DNA of 64,000 bases from Streptococcus mitis subsp. hohhotensis (GTDB taxonomy: Bacteria; Bacillota; Bacilli; Lactobacillales; Streptococcaceae), in assembly GCF_020089495.2 (NCBI RefSeq), contig NZ_JAIRCA020000009.1, forward strand, positions 23,389-87,388, written 5' to 3'. The translations under genes were made by a program, and so were the position numbers. A model generated the notes under the pieces. That model searched no databases and was not told the DNA's origin. It was given only the letters and a program-made list of their open reading frames with translations. Positions within the stretch are counted from its first letter, which is position 1, and every line of letters begins with the position of its first letter. Positions 56,152 through 64,000 of the stretch are shown here, one piece after another.

Positions 56152-56946
56152 GTGAGTTACAATCGCAAAATTATCCGAACTTCTTCGTACCTTGAAATAT
56201 GGGAATACGAATCTCCAATTTTTTCAAATGATACTACTCAAATTGATGAAGAATACATTTCACTAAAAGAAAAGAAGAAACGTAGAACTTTTGAAGAACT
56301 CACAACTGCTGAACAAGATGAACGAATAAAAAGAATTTCTAACACTCGTAAAAATTCTAAATGGAAACTTCAACGCCTAATAGATACAAATTTTGATGAC
56401 AGAACCAGTTTCCTTACCCTTACAACTAAAGAAAATATACAAAACAGATATGAGTTTAATTTACTTTTTGATAAATTTATTAAACGTTTAAACTATCACA
56501 TATACCATTCCAAAAAAAGACTTATTAAATATATTGCAGTATTAGAACGACAAAAAAGGGGAGCGTGGCATGCGCACATTCTCCTTTTTTCATTTCCTTT
56601 TATCCCTCACAAAGAATTACTGACAATTTGGGGGTTAGGTGCAGTTCGGATAAACAAACTAAATAACTTAGATGATTCTTCTAATGCTGGTCGTTATGTT
56701 GCAAAATATATGGAAAAAGGCATAGGCCAGGAATTATTAGAGAGTCTAGGAAAGAAGGCTTTTTATTCTTCTCGTAATTTACAAAAGCCTAAAGAAATAA
56801 AATTATTTACAAGCGAATCCTTAGATAACCTTGTTAAGAATGAAGATATCCTATATGAAAGCAACTATATTAGCAAAGTATTTCGAAAAGGACACTTAAT
56901 TGACAATAAAGTAAAATACAAAAAAATAAAGTTAAGTAAGGAGTAA
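56152..56946 (+). CDS. HUH-type rolling-circle Rep / relaxase-like protein
   Basis: A 264-residue protein from GTG 56152 with AAAAGGAG before it. Three rolling-circle motifs are seen in order: FLTLTT at 87-92 (motif 1), GAWHAHIL at 138-145 with the H-x-H metal pair (motif 2), and GRYVAKYMEKG near 180-190 with catalytic Tyr182 and Lys185 (motif 3). It should nick one strand at an origin and stay joined to the 5' end, allowing replication after excision and possibly transfer with the FtsK-like motor. It is 7 bases from the excisionase gene. Confidence 0.88.
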   Translation: MSYNRKIIRTSSYLEIWEYESPIFSNDTTQIDEEYISLKEKKKRRTFEELTTAEQDERIKRISNTRKNSKWKLQRLIDTNFDDRTSFLTLTTKENIQNRYEFNLLFDKFIKRLNYHIYHSKKRLIKYIAVLERQKRGAWHAHILLFSFPFIPHKELLTIWGLGAVRINKLNNLDDSSNAGRYVAKYMEKGIGQELLESLGKKAFYSSRNLQKPKEIKLFTSESLDNLVKNEDILYESNYISKVFRKGHLIDNKVKYKKIKLSKE

Positions 56947-56953
56947 GGAAAAA

Positions 56954-57223
56954 ATGCAAGTTATTCTACCAACAGAACAAGTTCAAGAAATACAGTCGAT
57001 GATTACTAATCTCTTGCAAAATGAAATTTCTCATTTCAAAGAAGATTTAGGTTTAGATAGTCCTTACCTTAACAAGGGGCAAACTTGCAAATATCTAGGG
57101 ATATCTAACAATACATTAGATGGCTGGATACAAAAGGGGCTACCCGTTATTAAAATTGGTAAGACTGTCCGTTTCAATAAAAATGAGATTGATAAATGGC
57201 TTTGTAGAAAAGCTATGCTATAA
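56954..57223 (+). CDS. Excisionase / MerR-like helix-turn-helix protein
   Basis: An 89-residue protein whose C-terminal half is a winged helix-turn-helix of the excisionase type (LNKGQTCKYLGISNNTLDGW, then KIGKTVRFNKNEIDKWL). Located between rep and int, 41 bases before int, it is expected to direct the integrase toward excision. Confidence 0.87.
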   Translation: MQVILPTEQVQEIQSMITNLLQNEISHFKEDLGLDSPYLNKGQTCKYLGISNNTLDGWIQKGLPVIKIGKTVRFNKNEIDKWLCRKAML

Positions 57224-57264
57224 TATCTCTAATGATATATCCTGACTCGTAAAAGGAGAACATC

Positions 57265-58485
57265 ATGACAGTTACAAAAACAAATAGTAACACTTACAAT
57301 CTTAAAGTGTATATACCTAAAGAAATCCGACCTAAAATGGGGATTAAAGGAAATCACTTTGTTAAACGCTATAAAACAAGAAAGGAGGCCAAAGAAGCTG
57401 AACTAGAAATTTTAACTAAAATACATCAACTTGAAAATGGTGAGGATATCCTACTTTCTAAAACTAACGATATTCTATTCTCTGAGTTCTTTAATAATAT
57501 TTGGTGGGATTCATACAAAGCTGGTCAAACAACTTCAACAACTAAACCACCAACACAGGTTACTATTGATAATACTAAAACTGTTTTCAGAAAGCATATC
57601 TTACCAATGTTCGGTAATTATTCAATCAATTTTCTGAATCAGAATAAGCAAGTTGTACTAAACTTAATGACTGCTAAAGCTGAAGAATATGCTAATTTCA
57701 AGGTTATTCGAAGCTATGTAAACTCAATTTTCGATTGGGCTGAGGAATTAGAATACATAGAATCAAATCGATTATCCAAGACAATTAAGCGAATTAAAGC
57801 CACCAAAAAGCTAAAACTCCAAGAATCCAAAAATGAGGAAGATTTGTATCTATCTAGTGAAGAATTACAAGATTGGTTTGATGCTTTTAGAGAAGATTTG
57901 GAGAACGATAAATTATCACTAAAAGATTATGTCCTATTCTTTACAACCTTTATTCTAAGCGATAGAAAATCTGAATCCTATGCCCTACATTGGAAAAACA
58001 TAGACTTAGAAAACGCTCAAATTGACTTAAGGCATGCACTTGACAAATATAAGAATGTAAAGTCAACAAAAGGAAATAAGAAAACGATTTTTTCAATTCC
58101 TAGTTATCTTGTATCACTTCTTTCAGAATGGAAAAAACAGCAGAAATATGAGTTAGCGAAATTTGGTATAATGCAAACATCCGATCAACTAGTCTTTACC
58201 TATATAGATACGAAAGGTAATGTAAATAGCCCTCTACACGTTGATTATCTCAATAACAAAATGAACTCTGTTAAAAGACGACACCCAAAGTTAAAACACG
58301 CTACACCTCATAAATTACGACATACAGGAGCGACACTTGCTAAAAAAGCAGGAATGAGCTTAGAAGCCATTTCTGAAGCATTAACTCATAGCGATACCGT
58401 TACAACTAAGACTTATGTTAATACTTCAAACATAGTTCCATTATCTGCTGGACAAGTTGCCTACCAACATCTTAAAAATAAGTAG
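57265..58485 (+). CDS. int: Tyrosine integrase of the rpsI element
   Basis: A 406-residue phage-type tyrosine recombinase: N-terminal AP2-like arm-binding domain (1-60), SAM-like core-binding domain (about 65-180), and catalytic domain with Arg near 232 (ILSDRKSESYALHW), HKLRHTGATLAKKAG (His-x-x-Arg), LTHSDT and Tyr in TTKTYVNTS. It ends 107 bases from attR in rpsI, the standard int-att placement. The older remnant at 46323 is a homologue. Confidence 0.95.
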   Translation: MTVTKTNSNTYNLKVYIPKEIRPKMGIKGNHFVKRYKTRKEAKEAELEILTKIHQLENGEDILLSKTNDILFSEFFNNIWWDSYKAGQTTSTTKPPTQVTIDNTKTVFRKHILPMFGNYSINFLNQNKQVVLNLMTAKAEEYANFKVIRSYVNSIFDWAEELEYIESNRLSKTIKRIKATKKLKLQESKNEEDLYLSSEELQDWFDAFREDLENDKLSLKDYVLFFTTFILSDRKSESYALHWKNIDLENAQIDLRHALDKYKNVKSTKGNKKTIFSIPSYLVSLLSEWKKQQKYELAKFGIMQTSDQLVFTYIDTKGNVNSPLHVDYLNNKMNSVKRRHPKLKHATPHKLRHTGATLAKKAGMSLEAISEALTHSDTVTTKTYVNTSNIVPLSAGQVAYQHLKNK

Positions 58486-58495
58486 GGTAATTTTA

Positions 58496-58554
58496 GGGCA
58501 AATTTTAGGGCAAACTTTTTTAGAAAGTATAGAAAAAAGCACCCATAGGGCAAA
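58496..58554. promoter_or_regulatory. Candidate integrase arm-type sites at the right end
   Basis: GGGCAAA occurs at 58496, 58508 (both in AATTTTAGGGCAAA context, 12 bases apart) and 58548. Matching copies at the left end are at 50507 and, inverted, 50557. Repeats placed near both ends of an element are what the N-terminal domain of lambda-type integrases binds. Confidence 0.6.
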
Positions 58555-58568
58555 CCTTTGAGTGCTTT
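58536..58568 (-). terminator. Element-supplied terminator for rpsI / int
   Basis: AAAGCAC (58536-58542) pairs with GTGCTTT (58562-58568). On the minus strand it is followed by TTTTTTC and terminates rpsI; on the plus strand it lies beyond int. Confidence 0.75.
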
Positions 58569-58591
58569 GAAACGTTGATATAATCGGATTG

Positions 58592-58643
58592 ATTAACGTT
58601 TACTAAATTGTGATGCTTTACGAGCTTTCTTAAGACCTGGTTT
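58592..58643. other. attR of the integrative element, inside rpsI
   Basis: The 52-base match to 50350-50401, covering the last codons and stop of rpsI. Insertion here leaves the S9 protein unchanged. Confidence 0.93.
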
Positions 58644-58985
58644 CTTACGTTCAACTTTACGTGAGTCACGTGTAAGAAGTCCTGCGCGTTTCAATGAATC
58701 GCGGAAGTCTGGGTCTACTTGAAGAAGGGCACGAGCGATACCGTGACGGATAGCTCCTGATTGACCAGCGTATCCACCACCTACAACGTTAACGAAAACG
58801 TCGTATGAACCTGCAGTTGAAGTAACTGCGAATGGTTGGTTGATTACAAGACGAAGGTCAGCGTGTGGGATGTACTCTTCAACATCTTTTTTGTTAACAG
58901 TGATTTTACCAGTTCCTGGAACAAGGCGAACGCGTGCAACAGCGTTTTTACGACGTCCAGTACCTGCATATTGTGCTTGTGACAT
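58593..58985 (-). CDS. rpsI: 30S ribosomal protein S9
   Basis: A 130-residue S9 protein with the conserved basic C-terminus [12 protein letters not shown] that contacts P-site tRNA. It follows rplM by 18 bases in the usual L13-S9 operon. Its 3' end is the target of the integrative element, which replaces the original downstream terminator with its own. Confidence 0.97.
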   Translation of the reverse strand: MSQAQYAGTGRRKNAVARVRLVPGTGKITVNKKDVEEYIPHADLRLVINQPFAVTSTAGSYDVFVNVVGGGYAGQSGAIRHGIARALLQVDPDFRDSLKRAGLLTRDSRKVERKKPGLKKARKASQFSKR

Positions 58986-59003
58986 ACTTTATTGTTCCTT
59001 TCC

Positions 59004-59450
59004 TTAGATAAGTCCTGAAATATCAAGAACTTCTGGTTGTTGTGCAGCGTGAGTGTGCTCAGCTCCAACAAATACTTTCAACTTCATACCTTGAGCGCGT
59101 CCAAGAGTATTGTGTGGAAGCATACCTTTAACTGATTTCTCGATCAAACGTACTGCATTTTTAGAACGAAGTTCACCTGCAGAGATTTGTTTCAATCCAC
59201 CTGGGTGGTTTGAGTGAGTGTAGTAGATTTTATCAGTTGCTTTTTTACCAGTTAATTTAACTTTTTCAGCATTGATAACAATCACAAAGTCACCTGTATC
59301 AGTGTGTGGTGTAAATGTTGGTTTGTTTTTTCCGCGAAGTACGCTAGCAACTACTGCAGAAAGACGTCCAAGTGGTACATCAGTTGCGTCAACTACGTAC
59401 CATTTACGTTCAACTTGGCCTGGTTTAGCCATAAATGTTGTTTTGTTCAT
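59004..59450 (-). CDS. rplM: 50S ribosomal protein L13
   Basis: A 148-residue L13 with [34 protein letters not shown] and the C-terminal [17 protein letters not shown]. First gene of the L13-S9 operon, with an AGGAG ribosome site 6 bases before the start and a structured leader upstream. Confidence 0.97.
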   Translation of the reverse strand: MNKTTFMAKPGQVERKWYVVDATDVPLGRLSAVVASVLRGKNKPTFTPHTDTGDFVIVINAEKVKLTGKKATDKIYYTHSNHPGGLKQISAGELRSKNAVRLIEKSVKGMLPHNTLGRAQGMKLKVFVGAEHTHAAQQPEVLDISGLI

Positions 59451-59478
59451 GATTTCTCCTATATATAGTTCGATTTTT

Positions 59479-59551
59479 GTTTACGGTGATGGGTGTTCCT
59501 TCCCATCGAAAAGTATTTGGAAGGTTCCGGGGCCTTTCAAATGGGGTAAAC
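59479..59551 (-). promoter_or_regulatory. L13-type ribosomal protein leader
   Basis: On the minus strand GTTTAC (59546-59551) closes with GTAAAC (59479-59484), enclosing CCCATTTGAAAGGCCCC..., a CCTTCC/GGAAGG stem and GATGGG/CCCATC stem. This matches the compact multi-stem L13 leader known upstream of rplM in Firmicutes, thought to let L13 control its own operon. A TATAGT-type -10 lies just before it. Confidence 0.75.
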
Positions 59552-59644
59552 AATACCGCCTACTATAATACCAAATTTCACCCCTAAAAGTCAATAGATA
59601 TGAAAAATATTTTTCTGAATTCCACTCTTTTTATCTCTAAAAAA

Positions 59645-59660
59645 CCTCGCTTTCGCGAGG
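59645..59660 (-). terminator. Terminator of the ABC-2 exporter operon
   Basis: CCTCGC-TTTC-GCGAGG; on the minus strand followed by TTTTTTAGAG, right after the permease stop. Confidence 0.88.
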
Positions 59661-59665
59661 CTCTT

Positions 59666-60865
59666 CTATTTATAAGCTAAGGCACGTCTAAAGGTTTTCC
59701 AAATCCCTAAATCATCCGTTTGAAGGACTAGGCTGGCATACATGCGTCCGATAAATCCTGTTGCTAACACTGCAAAAATCACTGTAATAGCAAGTGAAAT
59801 CCATGCTTCTACTCCCCCTGCATAGCCATTAATGGTTCTAAATGGCATAAAGAAGGTTGAAATAAAGGGAATATAAGAACCAATCTTCAAGATGAGATTG
59901 TCACCAGCTGCACCTAGAGCTGTCACTCCAAAAAAACCACCCATAATCAAAATCATCAAAGGCGACAAGGCTTTTCCTGAGTCCTCAGGGCGAGAAACCA
60001 TGGAACCTAGAAAGGCCGCCAAGACTACGTACATAAAGAGACTGACTAAAATAAAGAGCAATGTATTCAGTGAGAAAGCATCTCCCAAGTGATCTAAAAC
60101 ACCAGACTGAGCCAAGAATGGCAAATCTTTAAAGAGCAAAATGGCTGCTAGACCACCTACAACATAAATCCCGATATGCGTTAAAATCACCAGAAACAGA
60201 GCCATCATACGCGCATAGAAATAGTGACTAGCCCTTATGCTAGAAAAGACGACTTCCATAATTTTGGTGCCTTTTTCACTAGCAACTTCCTGAGCTGTTA
60301 CACCCGCATAGGTAATCAGGATCATATAAAGAAAGAATCCTAAGGCGCCTGCTGCCATTGTTTGAATAAACTTTTTATTTTCCTTGGCTTCATCAATCTT
60401 TTCTGTGAATTGAATTGTCTGCGCTAAGCGTTTTTCCTGCTCTTGAGACAAGGAGGCCGTTGAACGATTAAGTTGATTTTGCAATTCATTGAGTGTACCT
60501 GTAACTGCAAATTTAATTCCATTTTCAAGCGATGTTTCGCCATGATAAACTGCCTTTAGAACACTATCTTCTTGATCAATAGTCAAATAGCCTTTTAATT
60601 TTTCATCTTTAATCGCTTCTTTTGCACTTGCTTCGTCTTTATAGTCAAAGTTAACACCATTTACATTCTTCAGTCCTTCTGCTACAGACGGCACTGTTGT
60701 CACTACTGCCACTTTATCATTTTTAGCCATTGAGGAGCCTTGGAGATAGGCAATTCCTACAGAGATTCCTAAAAAGAGGAACGGCGAAATCACCATAAAG
60801 AAGAAACTCCACGATTTGACATGTCGAAGATAGGTTTCCTTGATTACAACCCACATATTTCTCAT
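59666..60865 (-). CDS. ABC-2 type transporter permease (NatB-like)
   Basis: A 399-residue membrane protein: one helix near 20-40, a large extracellular loop to about 165 containing Gln/Glu-rich coiled-coil (LQNQLNRSTASLSQEQEKR), then five helices. EKGTKIMEVVFSSI near 198 is the NatB/YhaP-type loop. It pairs with the ATPase encoded upstream, with a 4-base overlap. Members export ions, drugs or peptides; substrate unknown. Confidence 0.88.
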   Translation of the reverse strand: MRNMWVVIKETYLRHVKSWSFFFMVISPFLFLGISVGIAYLQGSSMAKNDKVAVVTTVPSVAEGLKNVNGVNFDYKDEASAKEAIKDEKLKGYLTIDQEDSVLKAVYHGETSLENGIKFAVTGTLNELQNQLNRSTASLSQEQEKRLAQTIQFTEKIDEAKENKKFIQTMAAGALGFFLYMILITYAGVTAQEVASEKGTKIMEVVFSSIRASHYFYARMMALFLVILTHIGIYVVGGLAAILLFKDLPFLAQSGVLDHLGDAFSLNTLLFILVSLFMYVVLAAFLGSMVSRPEDSGKALSPLMILIMGGFFGVTALGAAGDNLILKIGSYIPFISTFFMPFRTINGYAGGVEAWISLAITVIFAVLATGFIGRMYASLVLQTDDLGIWKTFRRALAYK

Positions 60866-61755
60866 ACTTCCACCCCTGATTCTAGTTTAAAGATTTCATC
60901 GATTGTTGGCGCTTGCTGGTCAAAGGTTGCGATATATTGCCCCTGAGTCAAGATTGGGAAGAGTTCTCTTCCGGCACTCTCGTCCTCCAAGATCAATTTC
61001 CAACTGCCTTGTTTGGTCAAGCTCACCTGCTTGACATGAGGAAGGTTTTCCAATTCTTCCTTACTTCGCTCACTTGAAACAAAGAGACGCGTTTTCCCGT
61101 ATTGATTGCGGACATCCTGAACTGGTCCATGCAAGACCACACGGCCATCTCGGATCATGAGAATATCGTCACAAAGCTCCTCGACGTTGGTCATGACATG
61201 ATCAGAAAAGATAATGGTTGCTCCGCGCTCTTTTTCTTGAAAAATGACTTGTTTGAGCAATTCTGTATTGACTGGGTCCAAACCACTGAAAGGCTCATCC
61301 AAGATAATCAAGTCTGGTTCATGAATCAGAGTAATGATGAGCTGAATCTTCTGCTGATTTCCTTTTGACAGACTCTTGATTTTATCTGTCAGCTTCCCTT
61401 TCACTTCCAACCTCTTCATCCATTGAGGGAGTTTTTCCTTGATTTCCTTAGCATCCATACCTTTTAGAGTCGCCAAGTAACGAACTTGTTCAAGGACTGT
61501 CAATTTAGGCATGAGACTGCGTTCTTCAGGCAGATAGCCAATCCGAGCGTAGGTCTCCTGACGAATATCCTGACCATCCAGACTGATTTCTCCTTGATAT
61601 TCTAAAAACTTCAAAATACTATGGAAAATCGTTGTTTTTCCAGCACCGTTTTTCCCAACTAGTCCCAAAATACGACCTGGTCGTGCTTGAAAGTCAATAC
61701 CAAACAAAACTTGCTTGGATCCAAAACTTTTCTCTAGACTTCTTACTTCTAGCAT
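60862..61755 (-). CDS. ABC transporter ATP-binding protein (exporter)
   Basis: A 297-residue ATPase: Walker A GLVGKNGAGKTTIF near 32-45, Q-loop YLPEERSLMP, signature LSKGNQQKIQLI near 131, Walker B LIILDEPFSGLDP near 150, and switch His in IFSDHVM. The roughly 80-residue C-terminal extension is typical of NatA/YhaQ-like ATPases. Works with the permease downstream. Confidence 0.93.
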   Translation of the reverse strand: MLEVRSLEKSFGSKQVLFGIDFQARPGRILGLVGKNGAGKTTIFHSILKFLEYQGEISLDGQDIRQETYARIGYLPEERSLMPKLTVLEQVRYLATLKGMDAKEIKEKLPQWMKRLEVKGKLTDKIKSLSKGNQQKIQLIITLIHEPDLIILDEPFSGLDPVNTELLKQVIFQEKERGATIIFSDHVMTNVEELCDDILMIRDGRVVLHGPVQDVRNQYGKTRLFVSSERSKEELENLPHVKQVSLTKQGSWKLILEDESAGRELFPILTQGQYIATFDQQAPTIDEIFKLESGVEV

Positions 61756-61869
61756 CTTTAACCTCCGAAATGTCTTTCACTCATTATACTCCTTTTTGAT
61801 AGCCTTTACAATGCTTTCCGTCCATTTTTATAAGACTAATGCTATGTAAAATATGGCCTGGAGCACTTT

Positions 61870-62021
61870 TATACTCAATGAAAATCAAAGAGCAAACTAG
61901 GAAGCTAGCCGTAGGTTGCTCAAAACACTGTTTTGAGGTTGTAGATAAGACTGACGAAGTCAGTCACATATATACGGCAAGGCGAAGCTGACGTGGTTTG
62001 AAGAGATTTTCGAAGAGTATT
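61870..62021. repeat. BOX element
   Basis: Starts TATACTCAATGAAAATC, contains GGAAGCTAGCCGTAGG, GCTCAAAACACTGTTTTGAG, ACGGCAAGGCGAAGC and ends TTTTCGAAGAGTATT. Same orientation and layout as the copy at 32364. Confidence 0.85.
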
Positions 62022-62420
62022 AGTGATAAATCCATTATACAGTAGTAAATTCCGATTTATCACCTCCGCTCCTCAACTGTCAGTTTTTGATCCTGAATTG
62101 TTATTTGAGTAACTCCTTTATTCCAAATAGCTTTTCCCTAAAAATCATTACATCATATGTTATCATTTGTCAAAAATAAAAATCCTATCTATTTACTTTG
62201 ACATAAAACATCATCAAATAGCAACTATTATCAATTAAAACATTACTTAACAACTATCTTCCTCTATATGACTACCATCTTTGAAGAATTACCTATCTCT
62301 ATATGAATAGTCATTCCTAAACCTAAAAATTTTTTGAAATTGAGTTGGCCTAAACCTCTCATTACCTCATTACCTTATGAAATTTAGGATTTAGATTCAC
62401 TGATCAATTCACCCGTATCA

Positions 62421-62456
62421 AAAATCTCCTAGCAGACTTTTCTGCTAGGAGATTTT
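62421..62456 (-). terminator. Terminator of the LPXTG surface protein gene
   Basis: AAAATCTCCTAGCAGA and TCTGCTAGGAGATTTT form a perfect 16-base stem with a 4-base loop, 69 bases past the stop codon. Confidence 0.88.
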
Positions 62457-62524
62457 CTTACGAGAGATACTTGTTTAAACTCTATAAATCAGATTCATTA
62501 TCTAATAATCAAACAATCTACCAA

Positions 62525-64000
62525 TTAAGCTTCTTCGTCTTCTTTACGACGACGGCCTGCAAGACCGAGACCAAGTAATGCACTTGCGGCAGCTGCTACC
62601 ATAGCTACAGTAGAATCCACTGTACCTGTATTTGGCAATTCTTTAACCGCTTTACGCGCATTTGCTTGTGCCGATACTGTTTGGCTAGCATTAGCTGCTG
62701 CTTGAGTAGTAGCTGGAGTTGCATGATCAGTTGATGAAGCAACTTTCGCCATGAAGTCTTCGATACGTTTAACCATTGCATCCACTTCTGCTTGAGTTGC
62801 GTCTGCATTGGCAAATACTTTCTTAGCATCTGCTGATAATGCATTCGCTTCTTTTGCAGTTTCTGCATTAAGCTTAGCTGATTCTTTAATGCTCAATTCA
62901 TCTAATTGATGGATAGCACCTTCTAACTTAGCTTTATTAACTTTGGCCTCAGTGTTATTTGCTCCATTTCCTTCATTTCCATGATTTTGTGAAACAATAA
63001 CTTCAACAGGTACGTTAATTTCTTCTACGCTTCCGTCTGCTAATTTAACTGTTACTTTAGCCATCACTGTACCTAATGCTGATGTTGTAGGTTTTTCAAC
63101 CTTAACAATTTCTACACCGCTTGGTAAGTTTAGTTTTGATAAAACATCTTTGTCTGTTAAAGATTCACCTTGCTTAACAGTTACAGAACCATTTACAAAC
63201 AATTTTGATAAATCATATTCTTCTTGCTCACGAATAACTGCTGAAATACGGTAAACAAAGTTACGAATCGCTTGGTCTACATCTGCTTCTGTGGCAGCTT
63301 TTTGAATCGCTTCAATTGCTTCCTTAGCTTTGTTGACTACTTGTGCTTTTGCCGCTGCTTTTGCTGCTTCTGTTAAATCAGTTGCATTCTCAAGTTCAGC
63401 TAATTTCTTAGCTAATTCAGCTTCTACTTCTGCTTTGGCTTTAGCCTTATAATCTGTTGTTGCTGGTGCTACTTTAGCGATTTCTGCTTTTCCTGCTTCT
63501 TTCGCTGCTTCTACATCTGCTTCAGTTGTAGCTTTTTCTATTGCTTCGATTGCTTTCTTAGCTTCAGCTGCTACTTGTGCTTTTGCTGCTGCTTTTGCTG
63601 CTTCTGAAAGTTTGTCGTTAGCGTCGATGGCTGCTTCTTTGGCTTTTGCTGCTTTTTCGATTTCCGCTTTCGCTGCTGATTTTCCTACTTCTACCGCTGT
63701 TGCTGGTGCTACTTTAGCGATTTCTGCTTTTCCTTCAGCCTCTTTAGCGTCTACTCCAGCTTGATCAGTTGCTGCATCGATCGCTTTCTTAGCTTCGTCT
63801 GCTGCTTTCTTAGCTTCTTCTTTCGCTGCTGATTTTTCTGCATCTGAAAGTTTGTCGTTAGCGTCGATCGCTTTGTCTTTTTCTGCCAATGCTGCATCTA
63901 CCGCTGCTTTTGCTTTTTCTTTTCCTACTGGGTTTACTGCTTCTACTGCTTTTGTTCCTTCAGTTGCTTTTGCGTCTACTCCAGCTTGGTCTGTTGCTGC
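62525..64000 (-). CDS. LPXTG cell-wall surface protein with DUF1542-like repeats, partial (5' end beyond window)
   Basis: The last 491 codons of a large surface protein; the frame is open to the right edge. Before residue ~220 of this part are Ala/Lys/Glu-rich helical repeats of about 75 residues (AIDANDKLS, KAEIAKVAPAT recur), resembling DUF1542/Ebh-type modules. A Rib/alpha-like segment (LFVNGSVTVKQGESLTDKDV) and an FIVAR-like helical segment (LEGAIHQLDELSIKESAKL) follow. The end is a sortase signal: KELPNTG, hydrophobic segment, RRRKEDEEA. Expected to be anchored to peptidoglycan by sortase A and used in adhesion. Confidence 0.9.
   Translation of the reverse strand, partial: AATDQAGVDAKATEGTKAVEAVNPVGKEKAKAAVDAALAEKDKAIDANDKLSDAEKSAAKEEAKKAADEAKKAIDAATDQAGVDAKEAEGKAEIAKVAPATAVEVGKSAAKAEIEKAAKAKEAAIDANDKLSEAAKAAAKAQVAAEAKKAIEAIEKATTEADVEAAKEAGKAEIAKVAPATTDYKAKAKAEVEAELAKKLAELENATDLTEAAKAAAKAQVVNKAKEAIEAIQKAATEADVDQAIRNFVYRISAVIREQEEYDLSKLFVNGSVTVKQGESLTDKDVLSKLNLPSGVEIVKVEKPTTSALGTVMAKVTVKLADGSVEEINVPVEVIVSQNHGNEGNGANNTEAKVNKAKLEGAIHQLDELSIKESAKLNAETAKEANALSADAKKVFANADATQAEVDAMVKRIEDFMAKVASSTDHATPATTQAAANASQTVSAQANARKAVKELPNTGTVDSTVAMVAAAASALLGLGLAGRRRKEDEEA

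Larger units (their letters stand above)
61756..62524. other. Intergenic region with BOX element and terminator
   Basis: No gene in 769 bases. 61870-62021 is a BOX element; 62421-62456 is a strong hairpin. The rest (62030-62420) is AT-rich with no feature I recognise. Confidence 0.6.

Noticed and set aside
59272..59568. Plus-strand frame over rplM and its leader
   Set aside because: Antisense to rplM, and the upstream part is explained by the L13 leader structure.

Overview
The window is a chromosomal segment of a mitis-group Streptococcus (the S. pneumoniae / S. mitis / S. oralis complex). The reasons are low GC, BOX-type intergenic repeats, and a core gene order known from the pneumococcus: rsmH-ftsL-pbp2X-mraY, clpL, luxS, a DUF1846 gene and dexB, followed by a Wzg/Wzh/Wzd/Wze-headed capsule operon. 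No rRNA, tRNA or CRISPR array was seen.

Layout. (1) 1-9150, minus strand: promoter-proximal half of a capsular polysaccharide operon. It holds the regulatory genes cpsABCD, an initiating sugar-phosphate transferase, a DUF4422 protein, a LicD protein and four glycosyltransferase genes, the last cut by the window edge. (2) 9521-15495: an AliA/AliB-type oligopeptide-binding lipoprotein, dexB, a DUF1846 gene and luxS. (3) 15.5-22.2 kb: an accessory locus of two related modules. Each has a divergent XRE regulator and an operon of small membrane or lipid-anchored proteins, several sharing one ~50-residue N-terminal domain. The locus shows an in-frame stop, a frameshift, a deleted regulator and two gene relics. 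(4) 22.4-32.2 kb: clpL with a 199-bp tandem duplication that doubles its CtsR-controlled promoter, the mraY/pbp2X/ftsL/rsmH cell-wall operon, and a regulator/DUF3278 membrane-protein operon ending in a glutathione peroxidase gene. (5) 32.6-46 kb: a peptide transporter; a carbohydrate locus (GH31 hydrolase, YesL-like protein, CUT1 ABC importer without ATPase, YesMN-type two-component system); and an orphan AAA/DUF4143 ATPase behind a 26-bp inverted repeat.

(6) 46.3-58.6 kb: integration hotspot at the 3' end of rpsI. Three copies of the rpsI 3' end occur in succession. Beside the first is a decayed integrase. Between the first and second is a three-gene minus-strand cassette (unknown protein, ClpB/torsin-like AAA+ ATPase, two-helix membrane protein) that looks like an undescribed defence-type module. 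Between the second and third is an intact 8.2-kb integrative element with an FtsK/TcpA-like translocase, an HUH-type Rep, an excisionase, an integrase, two metallophosphoesterases and a highly structured candidate origin. (7) 58.6-64 kb: rpsI and rplM with an L13-type leader, an ABC-2 exporter pair, and the C-terminal part of an LPXTG surface protein.

Strongest candidates for new biology are the AAA+ cassette at 47.5-50.2 kb, the paralogue-array locus at 15.7-22.2 kb, and the minimal FtsK/HUH-Rep integrative element with its structured origin-like segment. Family names come from recognition of motifs and remembered homologues; no database search was run.
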